NCBI GenBank assembly: GCA_038380435.1
Contig: JAWZYU010000017.1
Location: 23,249,283-23,313,282, forward strand
Direction: 5' to 3'
Length of the DNA stretch: 64,000 nt
DNA from: Ryuthela nishihirai
Lineage: Eukaryota; Arthropoda; Arachnida; Araneae; Heptathelidae
Every line of letters begins with the position of its first letter. Position 1 is the stretch's first letter. A program made the position numbers and the translations under genes. Below, piece after piece: positions 34,101 to 49,100 of this stretch. The notes under the pieces are model-generated. The model was given only the letters and a program-made list of their open reading frames with translations, had not been told where the DNA came from and ran no database searches.

Positions 34101-37100
34101 TAAATGGGAGTTCGATGTTTTCATATATCACTGCAAAGAGTGAAGGACCTAAAAAAAGTTTAAGGACCCCTGCCTTAATGCAAAATACAAGTTCGTTTGT
34201 TCAAATTGAAATTGACATTATTTATTAAATAATTAAACCACAGCTACTATAAATATCAATTTAATCAAAATTAAAGCAGATTGTAACATCAAATAGAGGT
34301 ATTCTTCTTATGAACTGCATAACATCAAGCAGAGATCTTCCAAAGCCATTATACTAGACAAGATGGAACTATGGCGGACTGGCCAGGGTGTCAGCTTGCC
34401 CGATGGCAAGTGGGCCCTGTGGGCCCCTGATGAAGTGGGCCCCCTTAAACATTAGACAATATGTTAAAAATAATAGTCTTATAGTTGTGAGTGGGCCCCC
34501 TTAAACATTAGACAATATGTTAAAAATAATAGTCTTATAGTTATGAGTGGGCTCCCTTTGTCTCCTGGCAACCAATATTTTTAGACCCAGTCCACCACTG
34601 ACTATGGTAACTATAATTTATCATTCTCTTGATTACCTTTACACTAGGATAAAGGTTAATAATACAAGATATGATAAACATATAACATGTTAAACAAAGT
34701 AACGATAAAGCCGAGATTAATGCCAAAAGGGGCTTATCCATAAGGCTGAATCTGTAATAACTTTGGTAAACACTCCATACTTGTGATGAATTTCAGAGAC
34801 TTTATTATGTAATACAGCTTTAATCATGATTAAATTGATATTATTTATAAAATTTTCAATCAAATTGAAAAATATGCTTTTGAAACTTCAACAAAACATT
34901 GATGCTTCTTGAAAAAATTATGGTAAGCATTAAATTTATCCATTAATATACCATTTAATAATATAGTCATGTCATTCATCATTTAATCAATGCAACAGTT
35001 TTCAACCTAGGACTAAAATACACTGCTGGTCATAAAAGTGCAACACCAGGAAAGACGAGATATCAAAACCATATTTAGTGAATATATAGTTTATGTTACA
35101 AGGATCAAATAATTACAAATACAACTCGGTTAGACTTGTGGGAATACAAAGAAATCAGTATCTTGTGTAGCCACCATGAGTGGCAATAACTGCTGCTACA
35201 TGGTCTGGCATTGAGAGGATGAGACGTTGGATGTGTGTTTGGGGAATGTCAGTCCATGAAGTTTCGATACATAGCCAAAGCTCGTCTGTTGTAGCAGCTG
35301 CTGGTGTCTAGTGTGCTAGTTGTCATGAGATCATGGACCAGACATGTAAAATTGGGGACAGATCCGGTGAATGTGCAGGCCAAGGCAGAAGTGTCATGTG
35401 GTGGCTATCCAGGAATTGTTGGATGATGCATGCCACATGTCGTCGGGCATTACCCTGTTGGTAAATGTCACCAGAGTGCCCCTGAAGATAAGTTATGACC
35501 ACAGGCTCCAACACCTCAGCGATTTAGTGCTGGCTGTTCAAAGTACCGGTATTGTGTATGAGGCGCGTGCATGAGTGGAGTCCAATAGCATCCATACCAT
35601 AACACCAGGGGCTGGACCTGTATGGTGCTGCATCATTCATGTCTCACTGAGCCTGTCACCATAGTATCACCCAATATGAATTCGTCCATCATGGTGCTGC
35701 ATACTGAAGTGGAATTCATCTGAAAAGACAATGCGATGCCATTCACACATCCATGCACGATGTTCTTGACACCATTGCAGTCGCATATGCCTGTGTTGTA
35801 GAGTCAATGGTAGCTGAAGCAATGGCCACATAGCAAAAATGCCCTGATGCTGCAGGTGATGTCGAACTGTACGTGCAGATACTGGTTGATGTGCAACACA
35901 CCCTAACTGTTGAGCTAAGGTGTTTGATGTGACTGTACTATCATTCAAAGCCATGCGCATGAGTCGTTTGTGTGATAGGACTGTTGAGATCCCTCACATC
36001 AGTGAGTTCATTCCTCCTCTACCCACTTATGCCATATTCTCTTCACTGTGGCAGCATTCCGTCCAACATGAGCACCAATGTCTTGGTACGATAATCCCCC
36101 TTCCCTTAATCCCAAAATTCTCCCTCGATCAAAGTCAGAAACCTGGTCGTATGGATGCTGTGTTCTTTGATGGGGCATACTTGATCCTTTAGTGTGCAAG
36201 AACTGCGAGCAAACACAATTCCAGTGCTTTATACTGGCTCTTTGTAATCTTCTCTTATATCACTTCCAGGGGGTGCTACTGTTACACATGATGTGCGTAT
36301 GTGCTGCGCTTTGAATCATTTTCGTGTTCTCCCATGGGCTACCCATCTTGCATATTTTGGGACAATCTGATAAGTTCTTCCTGGTGTTGGACTTTTAATG
36401 GCCAGCATTGTATATAGTAATGTAGCATAGTACTGTAATAAATACAATTCTGCTTTAACATCATTGAAAATAATGGACAGCCAACAAACCATCCATTTAA
36501 ATATTCATTATAATCCAATGAAAATTATAATCAATAGTCCATGTCCCAAGATACTGAAGGATAGTTTTCACATTATATATCATATTATTATATGTAACAA
36601 TTACCCTTTGAAAAGAGAGAAATCTAGTATCCTCTGAAATGCTAACAGAACAGCTAATCTGTGAATACAACTTCATAACATTTTGTGATTTATTCATATG
36701 TGTAAATCATGTGAGTCACAGATTAAAGGGAATATCATGGAGCATTTGCATCCCCCTTTGCCCAACTAATATTATGATATGCATTTGTACTTTATTTATG
36801 TTATATTTAGAAGGAAAAGAGCAAAGAGGTTATAACACTGAACTGAAGAATACAGCTATTAAGAGTAAATGTATATTTGTGTTTGAATTATTACTACAGT
36901 AAATCCAGATAGTGATGTAATATGAAAATCACATGAAAAATTATTACAGTATAAAGTGTAGTTTGTCTTAAATATTTGTTTAATATACAAATTTAATGAA
37001 ATTTCACAGTTGATATTTTCTTTTGAATCCTAATAAAAATTTTGCTTAGCCCTACTTGAGGTAATAATAAGATCTATATTGATAAAGCAATTCTTTATTA

Positions 37101-40100
37101 AGTGAAAATTACAAAAATTTTAATGCATGATGAAGTGCAAATATAAATCCCACTAAAACTTATTTTTTACTAACCTTTTGTAACAAATTGCAGTTTCCTG
37201 TGAGTATCTTGCAAAATGGAGTGAAAATGACAAATGAACCTCCAACAGGATTAAGACAGAATTTACTCCAGTCATATCTCAGTACTCCAATCAGTGATGA
37301 GAGCTTCTTTACTGGCTGTCAAGGGAAGGATAAGGTAATTGTTTATATTCACATCACAGGAAAGCAATGATATCCAAATAATTTGTTTTTGTAGGTAACT
37401 AATTAAATTTAACAAAAATTACAAATGATAGATTACATCTGATGAGTATGACATGAATTCCTTTATAGTTCAGTAACATCCTGAGTGGTCCACAAACTTT
37501 TTTAACTCATAACCCATTTTTTCTGCAAATAATTTAAAGGCCCAAAAGTATGCCTTCATAACAACTCTCCTCCCCCAACTCCACTTAATAAACTGAAAAA
37601 TGTTTATTATTCTGCAGTTTTTTTGAACACATATAGGCACACTTGGGTGATTATTATCTTGCTGGAAGATGGCATTAGGGATACCCACCAGAAATGGTAG
37701 TGTGACTGTCCCTGTGATGTTACTATATCACTGGGTGTTCACATTACCAATTACATGTTGAGCTAACCCTCTAATATAACTGATGGCTTCCAAATGAGGA
37801 TACCCTTGTGCAAGCAGTATGATGTTCTCAGCAATGGCTACATCTGTCCTTTGCCCACATTGTCTGCAGACATCGATGCGACAGTTGTCAGGATCCAGGC
37901 TGAATCAGTTGTCAAGATCTGTCTTCATTAAAGACACTGTGTTACCATTTCTCATTCTAGGTAGTTCTAGCCTGACACCATTCCAGCCTAGCCTGATGAT
38001 GGTACATGATCAAGGGCAATCTATGCAATGGACACCAGGCCTGCAACACTGCATCTGCCAGTCTGTTGGCAATGATCCTGATCATGGTGGGAATTTCCAG
38101 TGTCACCAATTGTTGTTCATTGAATGGTAACTATGGTATGGGTGTGATTGGGTCTGCTACATTGTATGAGTGTGATTGGGTCTGCTACAACCTGCTTACA
38201 AATCCAGTGATCCACCCATGCTGTTATGTATCTGACAGTGCCTGACCCTATGCGATGACTCTGAATACCTTCTTAATGCCATTGGCACCAACTATATCCA
38301 ACCATCTTCATATCATAACCATGCATGGTAATATACAGTAAGTAGACCACATAGCTTCACACAGCCCTACAATCAATCACATTTAAACTATCCATTTGCT
38401 GATGTGATTGTGAAAGGGTTGTTATGGTATCTTCTAAATATCTGCTATGAACACTTTCATATCTTGTTGCAAACAAATAGAATGCCTGAAGCATTTGGCT
38501 TAAATACTCAGTGCTCATCCTATGATCTCCCACAGATATCACATACATATCATAAAAGCATAATCTTTTGCATGCATCACTGCCCTATACTCACATGCTG
38601 ATTTGCATGCAAATCCAACAGCACCTACTGGGGCAATTTCAATGTTGAGCAGTGTACATAAGGTTTGTTCAGATGAAAAGGGGACAAATCAGAAATAAAG
38701 CTAAAGAATTTATTTATAGGTAGTATCCATCCCTGTTGATACATTTGTCCCAATGTGAAATGAACAACATGATACCCTATTTGTAAAATTACTTGAGCTG
38801 TTGTTTGAGGGTTGTGTTGTTTTACCTCTGAGTGGTCCTTTTTGTGCATCATGAGCTCTGAATTTATGTATATTCAGGTCACATAGATCTCGAGGGCTCA
38901 GAGAAATTTGGGAAGGGCAGAGCTGAATTGGAGGGGCAAGGGGGCCAAGAATGTGCTAGACAGAGTAATTGTGGTAAAAATTTATTAAGCTTGTGAATAT
39001 GTCATTCATATTTCAAAAATGTTTTAAAGACCTTTAAAACAGAGGGCAAAATAGATCAATGAAATCTAGGCCCCCTCTCCTTATTTTTTATGACTCAATT
39101 GCATCACGTGTCCCCCTTTATGCTTTACTAGATTCATGCCTGGAGAATGATATCCATTGATTACTATTAAGAAACGTATGGAAGCCTCATGTTAAGGCCA
39201 TTCAGTATGTTTTTTTAATGTACATGGGACACATCTCTCTTGTACACATGACCATGGCTTAATACTACATCCAATAGATGGCAGCCTTTCCAAATTCAAT
39301 GATTCAGTGCCCTTTCTCACTGATGGCAGAATGGAAGTTTGCAGATAATATTATCAATGCAGGCACAGTTGGGAACTTCACCCTGGGAACTGTAAATTAT
39401 GAGTCTGACATGCTACTGACAACATCAATACCTACCTCAGGGTTTGATGAATTCTGTGACAATGCACTGCATTTCATCATCCAGCTCGAACTTCCTTTTT
39501 TCCATGGCTTTTTTTAGAGGACCAAAAATGTTAGAATCATATGGGGAGAAGTCAGAATTATAGGGAGGGTGTTCATGCATTCCCAATGTGGATGTTTACA
39601 GACATGTGATTAACTAACTAATACTACTAATATCGCCTTTGTCGAAAAGTAGGCAATAATTTATGCAATTTATTAGAACATAATGGTAATATTTCAGACA
39701 AATCAAGTTTTAAAGTGAAAAATCGTTTGGATTAATATTCTTTTCCCATAAATGTCAATATTTGTAGATTGTGCAAAGAATTATATTTAATGATTTATAT
39801 ATTTTATGTCCTACCATAGCTTGGATACCTATTCATTGCTGTTACTGTTAATTAAGTAGTATAGGTATGGACATAGTTTCACTATAAAATCACCTTCCTG
39901 GGTGGTAGAGAAGATGAATGCTTCAATTGCATAATCATTTTGCTTTGTTTCTGGACTTTGACATCATGACTTGTCATTTGCAACAGTATGATGGAGAAAA
40001 ATGTTACCTTCCTGTTGATATACGATGAAATATTGCGGGCTCAAAACTATTCTCATTGCCATTTTCTCAGTAGACAGGTGTTTTGGAGGTAGACATTGCT

Positions 40101-43100
40101 GAGGTTGAGGCACTGATGCAAAATTGTGCACAGTTCCAGTGCTAATGTTCATTGATACTACCACCTGTTGCATAGTTGCACATCTCCAAGTCATCACAAA
40201 GCCATTTACTACACCAACACTTCCATCTGTAATGGGTGGTGCATCTGACTTGGTGTGGATCACTCTCAATCAGTTGATGCCCAGTGCAGAATTTCATACA
40301 CCAATTATGCACTTCTGTTCTACCTAAACAAATGCACACCTCTTTCATACACCTGTAAACATTAGATGATGATGTTCATTCTTCCACTAAACACTGAATG
40401 AACTGTTTTTACTTCCTACAGATGCTTCCATAAGGGGTTTGACTAGAATTTACACAATGTCTATTACACTGACGCTGAAAATTTTGACTGATTCTGCTGT
40501 TGATGAGTTCCTTTTATATATATATGTGTACTTTCAGTTTCATATGTGAGTGTGCAATGATCACTCAGTACATTATCCAGATACCAGGGTTATCTGCTTT
40601 TCATTTTAACGATCTTTATATAATTAATTCGAACTGTTAAGGCAACCATCAGAGTTGATTTTTAAACATTATACAGGTGTTTCAAGTGTGAAAGTGCCCA
40701 AAACCCTCTGGCATAGCAATTATTTAGCAATGTTGCAAATAGTAAATCATATATGTTACAATCACAGTTAACAATTCAGTAACTGTAAACAATTGACACC
40801 ATCAATATAAGGCCGTCAACTTGTATTATCAATATCCTTGTTTGTGGCAACCCAGGATGAAGATTATAGTTAGGTTTTTGCAAGTGCTGGACTTTACTTC
40901 TATAGTACTTTTCAGCCCCGATGGTGGATAGTGGTAAACATGGCATCACCTGATAGATGTAGTGCAGTCTCTGAATTGCGGAACATCTGGGTTTTGTCAT
41001 AAATTATATTATATTACCATCAATATAAGTCTAAATCCCTTTTTATGTTTCACAAAAAAATAGCAAAGATTTAAGTACTTTACTAAATATATATATATAT
41101 ATATATTTTTAGTGTAGGAATAATCCATAATAATAAGGATGATCCTAAATGCTCCTAACTTTTATTCATTCTTTCAAAAGGAACATATGAATACCAACAT
41201 AGTAATTCCTGTTCAAACACCAGTATCTACAACAGGTCCTTATTGCATAGAGGCTCAGAGATAATTAAATTCAAATCGTATAAATAACAATTATGTATTT
41301 AGAAGTAATTTTACAGATACATGATTAATTAACTAATGCTACTAATATCGCCTTTGTCAAAAAGTAGGCAATAATTTATGTAATTTATTAGAACATAATG
41401 GTAATATTTCAGACAAATCAAGTTTTAAAGTAAAAAATTGTTTGGATTAATATTCTTTTCCCATGAATGTCAATATTTGTAGATTGTGCAAAGAATTATA
41501 TTTAATGATTTATATATTTTATTTCCTACCATAGCTTGGCTTCATACATGCAATGATAATGACAACATTCAGTTTAATCATCAAATACAGCCATAGCATT
41601 TCCTGGAGGATGTTTAGGGGATATATGAAATGCACCATGTAAATATTGCTGCAAGAAAGGAAAAATTAAATATTAGTGAAGTAAATACCTCTGCATCATT
41701 ACATGTCAAACGTTTTTTGTTTGAAACTCTTCCCAACCATTATAATTAGTCCTTAAAAAGCTGTTTTAATATCAGTATTAGAGCATTACTGTCTTTTGCC
41801 CTTTCATCGAGGTGAATGATTTTTCAGGGAATCTAGGATTAGTTTTGTTATTATAGTGACAGTGATTGTTTTTTCAGCTTCTGTATTCAGAATTGTAACT
41901 GTCTGGATAATTATTTTGATATTTTTATGTTCAATTGATAAAGTAGATGAATAAATAATTTAGAAATAGTTAATAATATGCAAAATATAATAATAAGCAT
42001 TTTAAATTGGTAACTTTCTGAGCTATAAAACAAATGTTTTTTTTAATAATTGTTTAAACAGGTTATTTGTTTAAGTAATAAGCTTTAATAGTGCATTATC
42101 ATTCATCTTTTTTTATAAGTAACTCAGTTTAATTTGATATTTATACAATGATGTATAGTACATAGTAAAAACATAGCAATAAGTTTTTGTGCTTTAAACA
42201 TTTACTTAAATCACAATTTTTCTAATATTTATTTCAGAGTTTCCAAAAATTGATATTTGGTCTTTGTTTCTTCCATGCACTTGTGCAAGAAAGGCGCAAA
42301 TATGGGCCAATAGGATGGAATATTCCTTATGGTTTCAATGAATCTGATTTGCGCATATCTCTTCAGCAACTACAAATGTTTGTTAATGAGTATAAAGATG
42401 TACCATTTGAAGCAATTACTTATATGACTGGTGAATGCAATTATGGAGGACGTGTTACTGATGATTGGGATCGACGATGTCTTCTAACACTGTTAGCTGA
42501 TTTTTGTAATCCAGATGTAATTGTTAAAGAAAAATACAAGTATGTTTTAATTCATTTCTGAATAAATATTTAAATATTTAAAGTTTTTTATGCCATATAT
42601 ACCTTTTTTAAAATTATTTTTCCATAGCATATGCATATTTTTAATATGGGGACAACCTCCCCCCCCCCCTCTTCCCTGTTGTTGATAAGGCTAGTAAGTA
42701 TAATGAAGGCAAAAATTATTAAATTTATGTATATTCATTCATTTTTCAAGACATGTCTGAAGACCTCTAAAATGGAGGGGAAAATGTTATACTGCAATGG
42801 AATTCCCATCGTTTGTCCCCCCCCCCCCCTCCTTTTTTTTAGATTCGAGCCTTGTCAACAATAGTATTAACTACTATTAATATATTAAAGGCTGATTAAA
42901 TATAATAAAATAAATTGCAACTTCTTATTTATACGGAATATCAACTCGTCATCTTATGAAAGTTAAAGCAGATGGAATTTAAGGTGCATAAAACTTTTTC
43001 TAGTTGAAAATTTCTCAATAATAGTTGACATGTTGATCTTTTTAATTTCATGCTGCTTAGTTAATAATAATAATAATGCTAATCCAGAAAGTCATTTTTG

Positions 43101-46100
43101 TATTGCTTAATCAGAGAAAATGTTTCATAACTTCATCTTTAAAAATACTTTTTGACTGTCACCATAGTCACTGGAATTGCTAGTATATTCTGTAAGTTAC
43201 AGCAGCAGTTTTTGTTATATTTTATCAAATCATATAGTTTGCATAGAGGTACTTCAAAATAAACTAGCATGATAATTATTTGGCATAATTGCTGCCAATG
43301 TCCTTATTTTCTCAGAGTATTCTGCTCCACCTATTTTGTAGTCTGGGTTATTTAACTATTAGAGTTTTTGTAGGTTGTGACAGGTCTGCTGCAAATCAGC
43401 TATATCCCAAGTTTAAAATTGACTAATACCACACAAGAAATTAAATCTGTAAACATTCTATTGATTGCCTGGAGGGAGAACTTAGTGCCATATTCACCAT
43501 TTTTGAACATTTGTTTTAAAAACTTCATTTGAGTTTCTTTTATGTATTGTTCTTACTGTAATCACCACTTTTCAGAAAACATGTCATCAACTGATGCTTT
43601 CATTGCAGGTTACCCAATTTGTGTTCAACATCCTGGAACTAAATTTTTAAAGCCTATTCTTTGTGTACTTTTATAATTGTTTCCAAAGTGATGCTTAAAT
43701 ACTGCATCCAAGAGAATTCCCAAAGGTTGTAAACTCTGACTAGTGCAATTTACTACTAGTAGTATTCTGTTGTATATGCACTTACAAATAGTAAATATTT
43801 GCTTTCAATTAAGTGTCTTTTATATCTGTAGTATGGAAATATAGCATACTAGCTTGTTATGGCTTTTTTTCTCTAATGTTTAATGTTATTATCTTTATAA
43901 ATCCTTGGTACTTGTAAATATTTCCAGTATTTAAGTAAGTTGTCAATATGCCAAACACATAACTTATTTTTTTATCTGTTTCTTATATCTAGTTTAAGAA
44001 TCTTTATTTCTTATTATAAGCACAAAAGGGGGCAACTTTCATTGTAAAAAAATAATAATAAAATTTGTAAATAGTGCTTATTTTTTAAATATATTACAAC
44101 CGGTAACTTTTTCTCTATTGTTTTAGATTATCTCCAAGTGGTAATTACTGGGTACCATCTAATGATAACCATGGAGATATATTAGAGTTCATCAAGGTAA
44201 GTTTTATCTGCTTTCATTCATTCACTGTTAAACATACTGTAAAGATATAAATCTTTCATTTGATTAGGTTGATATTTTATAGCATTTGGGAGGAAGCTGC
44301 TGGACTAGCATAAAACACAAACTGCTAATTAAACTATTAAAGTTTATCCTGGGATACATTTCTTTAGGTCAAAATATTTCGTATAGAACTAGATAAAAAC
44401 CAGAAATTCAGTAATTGTATCCATTCATATATTTTATGTAGAATAAGAATATAAGGAAGTAGCCTGAAAATTATTTTGAATAAATTATTAGTACTACAAA
44501 AGTTGTAGAATTTTAACTATATATATATATGAGTACAAACATAATCCTCAAACATCCATGAGCTATGGAGGTTCAATCAGAGGGATGGGGATTGGCTCAG
44601 TCAGTAGTGTTCCAGGCTCGTAATCTGCAGTTCCTAGGTTTGAGTCCTACCTGTGTCAGCATTAAGATTTATCTTTGCTAAAACCCCACCCTGCCCTCAG
44701 TCAATAGGGGCACTGATGGGCTTAGAAAGTTTATTGGATGGGTTGTAAAGCCACGGCCCTGTGTGTCAGAAAGCCATATCCTGCGCATATTAAAGAACAT
44801 AGTGGATGGCCTTGATGAGAGGCTACCATCTGTCTCCTAACAGCTGTCCAATAGATCTCCTCCCCCCCCCCCCCATCTTCTCTGAGCCCTCAGGGTTCCT
44901 GTGACCTAGCCATTTAGACCCATGTGTGCAAAAAAATGCTACTCAGAGGTAAAAACAATCCAACCCAAAGGTCCAATCAGATTTCAACTTGTCATTCAAA
45001 ACACTGTGTAATGCTGGTTATGTTGGCCAAGACTGTATGATAGTAGTTCAAAGGGCTTGAAGGAAATATGCCCTATAACTACATTTAAAACAGACATATG
45101 ATTAGATAGTAACTTTAAATTGAAAGTTTGTATTTTTTGATAGTAGCTAATTCCATGTTAATTTTGTATATGGTGCTTGCTTATTTTTGTAAGTTCAGTG
45201 CAAGTTTCAACTTATACTGGATGCAAGATTATGATATAAATAAACATCTTTTTTTACTGTGAATAAAAATTACTCATTAAAAATTAAAGAGAATTATAGA
45301 GATATTATGAAATGATCCAATTTTGTGTTGTTTTTTTTTATGGTATTAGGAACTTCCATCATTCCAGGAGCCAGAAGTATTTGGTATGCATGAAAATGTT
45401 GATATTACAAGAGATCTGCAAGAAAGCCGTCGACTTTTGGATTCCATCCTTTTGGTTGAGGGACAATCAACTTCTGGTGCAAGTTCAGAAGCTGACTCTC
45501 AACTTCTAGCCATAGCTACTGATATTCTAGGAAAAGTATAGTTATATTTTTACAGCATCTCTTTAAATATTAATGTAAACAGAAATTTCATATTATATTA
45601 TAATTAAATTTACTTTAATTATTTTACTGTGTTAACTTTACTATATAACCAAGTCAGAAATATTTTTACTCTTAGTTGCTGAAACATAAGAAAAGATATT
45701 ATTAAAGTAAATTCCCTTCCCTGCCAAAATTATAGACTAATTTCATATTAGACCAGTGGAAAAAATTCTTAGTTCAATAATGTCTTGATTTGAAACTTTA
45801 GGTTCCTTAGTTTAGATCCAAATTGTGCCATCATCATGGTTTTCCCCAGTTTGACATTCCCCATCCTTGATGATAAAAAAAGACATATATATGGCCTGAA
45901 TAAACTGCCAACTCTCAAGTATTAAGTCATTGCATACATGAAGAAGTGCCACACCCTTTCAGAGCTCATTAGTTGATCATTCTGGGAAACTTATCTGCTT
46001 TCCTAATTGCTGCCTAGATTTTGGTCCCATACTCCAACCATGTTCTGAAATTTAGGCAGTAGCAAAGCATCCATGGAAGTAAAGGAAGCAATGTTCTCTT

Positions 46101-49100
46101 CATTACTTTTACTAGTTAAGAAAAATTATGAAAACGAAATGTATATATATATATATTTAAAAGCTAAACTATTATTGTACAAGTATAGTTATTTGCATAA
46201 TTTTTATGTCATTCAAAAATTTTTTTATTTGTATAATTTTTATATCGTTTTAATTTTTTTTTATTTGTATAATAATAAAATATATATATATTATAGTCCA
46301 TAGTATTTAAATATATATATAATATATAGTATATATATATAATAAATAAAATAATAAATACCCCCTCAAGCAGCTGCTTGCCACAGAGGTCTGACAGGAG
46401 CCTGTCAGTTTATATGCCACAGTAGAAGATCTGAGAGGATGGCAGGACCTCAGCAGAAAAACAACACGAACATCCATGCCTTAATCCGGGGCTCGAACCC
46501 AGGTCCCTTAGATCAACAGCCAAGCGCGCTAACCACTCAGCCACGGGACGGCATATATATATATACTATATATTATATATATAATATATAGTATTATATA
46601 TAATATATATATATATATATACTATATATTATATATATAATATATAGTATTATATATAATTTATATAATACTATATATTATATAATAATCCTCAAATTTT
46701 CCTTGTATTTATATCAGTGTAACCAAGAACAGTACCAGGCCACCAATTTTTATGAGTTGGAAGCAAATGATAAATTCTTTCCCCAACTGTTAACAAATAA
46801 GTGCTGCAGTATCTTCAGTGTAAAAAATGTTATTTGCACAGCATAATCTATAGACCACTAGATAATCACAGATAGATGGAAATAGCACATATATTCACCT
46901 CCTAGATTCTAACCATTTCACAGTGGTTCAAAATGCACATAAAAGTGATCGAAATTAATAACACAGAAAAATGGTCTAATTGCCCTGAAATTTGATACAA
47001 CAATTACTTTTGTAGTAGCATGCAGGGGCGTAGCAAAGGGACTATGGTTGGGGAGGGATGAAAATTTGCCAACTGAGAAAATAAATACTTGACATCAATT
47101 TCATTGTATATCTTCTGTTACTAATGTACCCTGATTTTCGTTGGGGTGTTGGCAGCTTGCATCGATTTTGCCAAGTGCCTCGATTTTTCAACCTTGCCAT
47201 CATTTTATAAAATAAAAAAAAAGAAAATTTATTCTCTTTCCTATATTTTTACAAGTTTTGTTGAATTTTTCCAATTCCACAAGATTATGCCACGTTTTTT
47301 CAATAGCACAAACTATCTTAATTTTTTCAAAACAAATCACATTCTTCACAACTCACCTGTATTTTAATAAGTAGCTTCAAATTTTGCCTAATTCCCTACA
47401 TTTTGCAAAGTTTTCTCGATTGCACCAACTATACTAAATTTTACAAAACCAATCCCTCTTTTAACTATCTTCCTATTGCTTTTGGCTTTGACATTTGTCA
47501 GTTTGTGGATCTGACAAAAAGTTGCTCCGCCATATCTTTCGAATGCAATGGAGAAACTTAATGATTTATGTGTTAAATAAAAGCTTGTGACTCAGGGAGT
47601 GTCATAAGCTATAAAAAATTGGCCCCAAATGCTTTCTCTCTCCCCCCCCCCCCCTAAAATAAGGGAAATATGAAAATAATTCTTCCTCTATATCTCCAGA
47701 ATTGGAGTGCTGAAAATAACAAGTTATACGTCAAATAAATGCTTCTGATCTGGGGAATGTCAGAGGCTATAAAAAATTGACCCCCTTGCTTTTGTACACT
47801 GCTCCGAAAGGAAATAGAAATATGAAAACGATTGTCCCTCGATATCTCCTAAAGTGTGGAAAGTAACAGTTATGTGTCAAATGAAAGTGTGTGATGTGGT
47901 GAGTGTCAGAGGCTATAAAAAAATTGACACCACCATGCATTCTCCCCCCCCCCCCTAGAAATTGGAACTGTGAAAGTTATTCTACTATATCTTGCGAATG
48001 CAGGGTCCTAGAGTTACAAGTTAGATGTCAAATGAAAGCTCATATAATAATCGTCATAAACTATTACAAATTTTGCCCTTCTCTTCCCCCCTGATAAAAA
48101 AGGGGGAGTGGATTTTTGGGGTTTTGACTTTAATGAGTCGTATCTCAAATTAAGGCTTATGTCTACAATGCTCTCTCTAGCTCAAACATCTCTCCAAAAG
48201 AGAGAGGAAAAATGTGGTCAATGTTTATGAATCATATCAAATTAAAATTTTTGAAGGTAGGTGTGTTTAGTTGCAAAAAAAATAAATTGAAATTTTTTAA
48301 AAATACCTATCTTCCTTGATGTCCCTAAAAAGTAGAAAATAAACTTAAGCATGTCGATGGTGCAATCAGTCACTGAATTCATATTCACTTCAAAGGAATA
48401 TAGGGCACCAATTTACGTGCTCAACAAGATTACCAGCACCCTATCTTCCTTTGAAGTGAATGCAAACTCAGTGACCGATTGCACCATCGATATGCTTTAA
48501 GGTTTATTTTCGACTTTTTAGGGTCATATAGAAAAATAGGTATTTTTTAAATATTTTAACACAACTCACCTGAATTTTACCAAGTATTAAGTCATTCGAA
48601 TTTTGCCAAATTTCCTCAATTTTAATTCTCTTTAATTTCACAAAACCAATCCAATTTTCTCAAATAACCAATATTTTACCAAGTGGCTTCGAATTTTGCT
48701 AACTCACCATAATTTTACAGAAAAAAATCCAATTTTTTGCATCTTCCTTGAATTTGCCAAGTCACTTTGAATTATACCAACTGTTCTTAAATGCACAAAA
48801 ACAAGCCCAATTTTCATAATTTTGCAGAAAAAATCCCAATTTTTGCATCTCACCTGAATTTTACCAAGTTATTTCGAATTTTGTTAACTATCCTAGATTT
48901 TGCCAATTCTCCTTAATTTCATAAAACCAGTCCCAATTTTCACAACTCACCTGTATTTTACCAAGTGAATTCGAATTGTGCCAACTCGCCATAATTTTAC
49001 AGAAAAAAATCTCATTTTTTTACAACTCACCTGAATTGCAAAGTCACTCCGAATTTTGCCAACTCCCAAAGATTTGCCAAATTGCTTCAATTTTGCCAAC

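Noticed and set aside
39601..41540. LTR pair of a retrotransposon
   Set aside because: The 1.5-kb interior contains only a mariner remnant and non-coding DNA, with no gag or pol motifs and no primer site.
45312..45509. 66-codon + ORF overlapping a dynein exon
   Set aside because: It is an off-frame shadow; the exon reads correctly in another frame with conserved [11 protein letters not shown].
46460..46551. Functional tRNA gene (also at 1778, 18530, 33300, 33800, 44590, 57290)
   Set aside because: Box A and B are present, but the cloverleaf stems cannot be drawn convincingly by eye and each unit continues into a repeated SINE or fold-back body.
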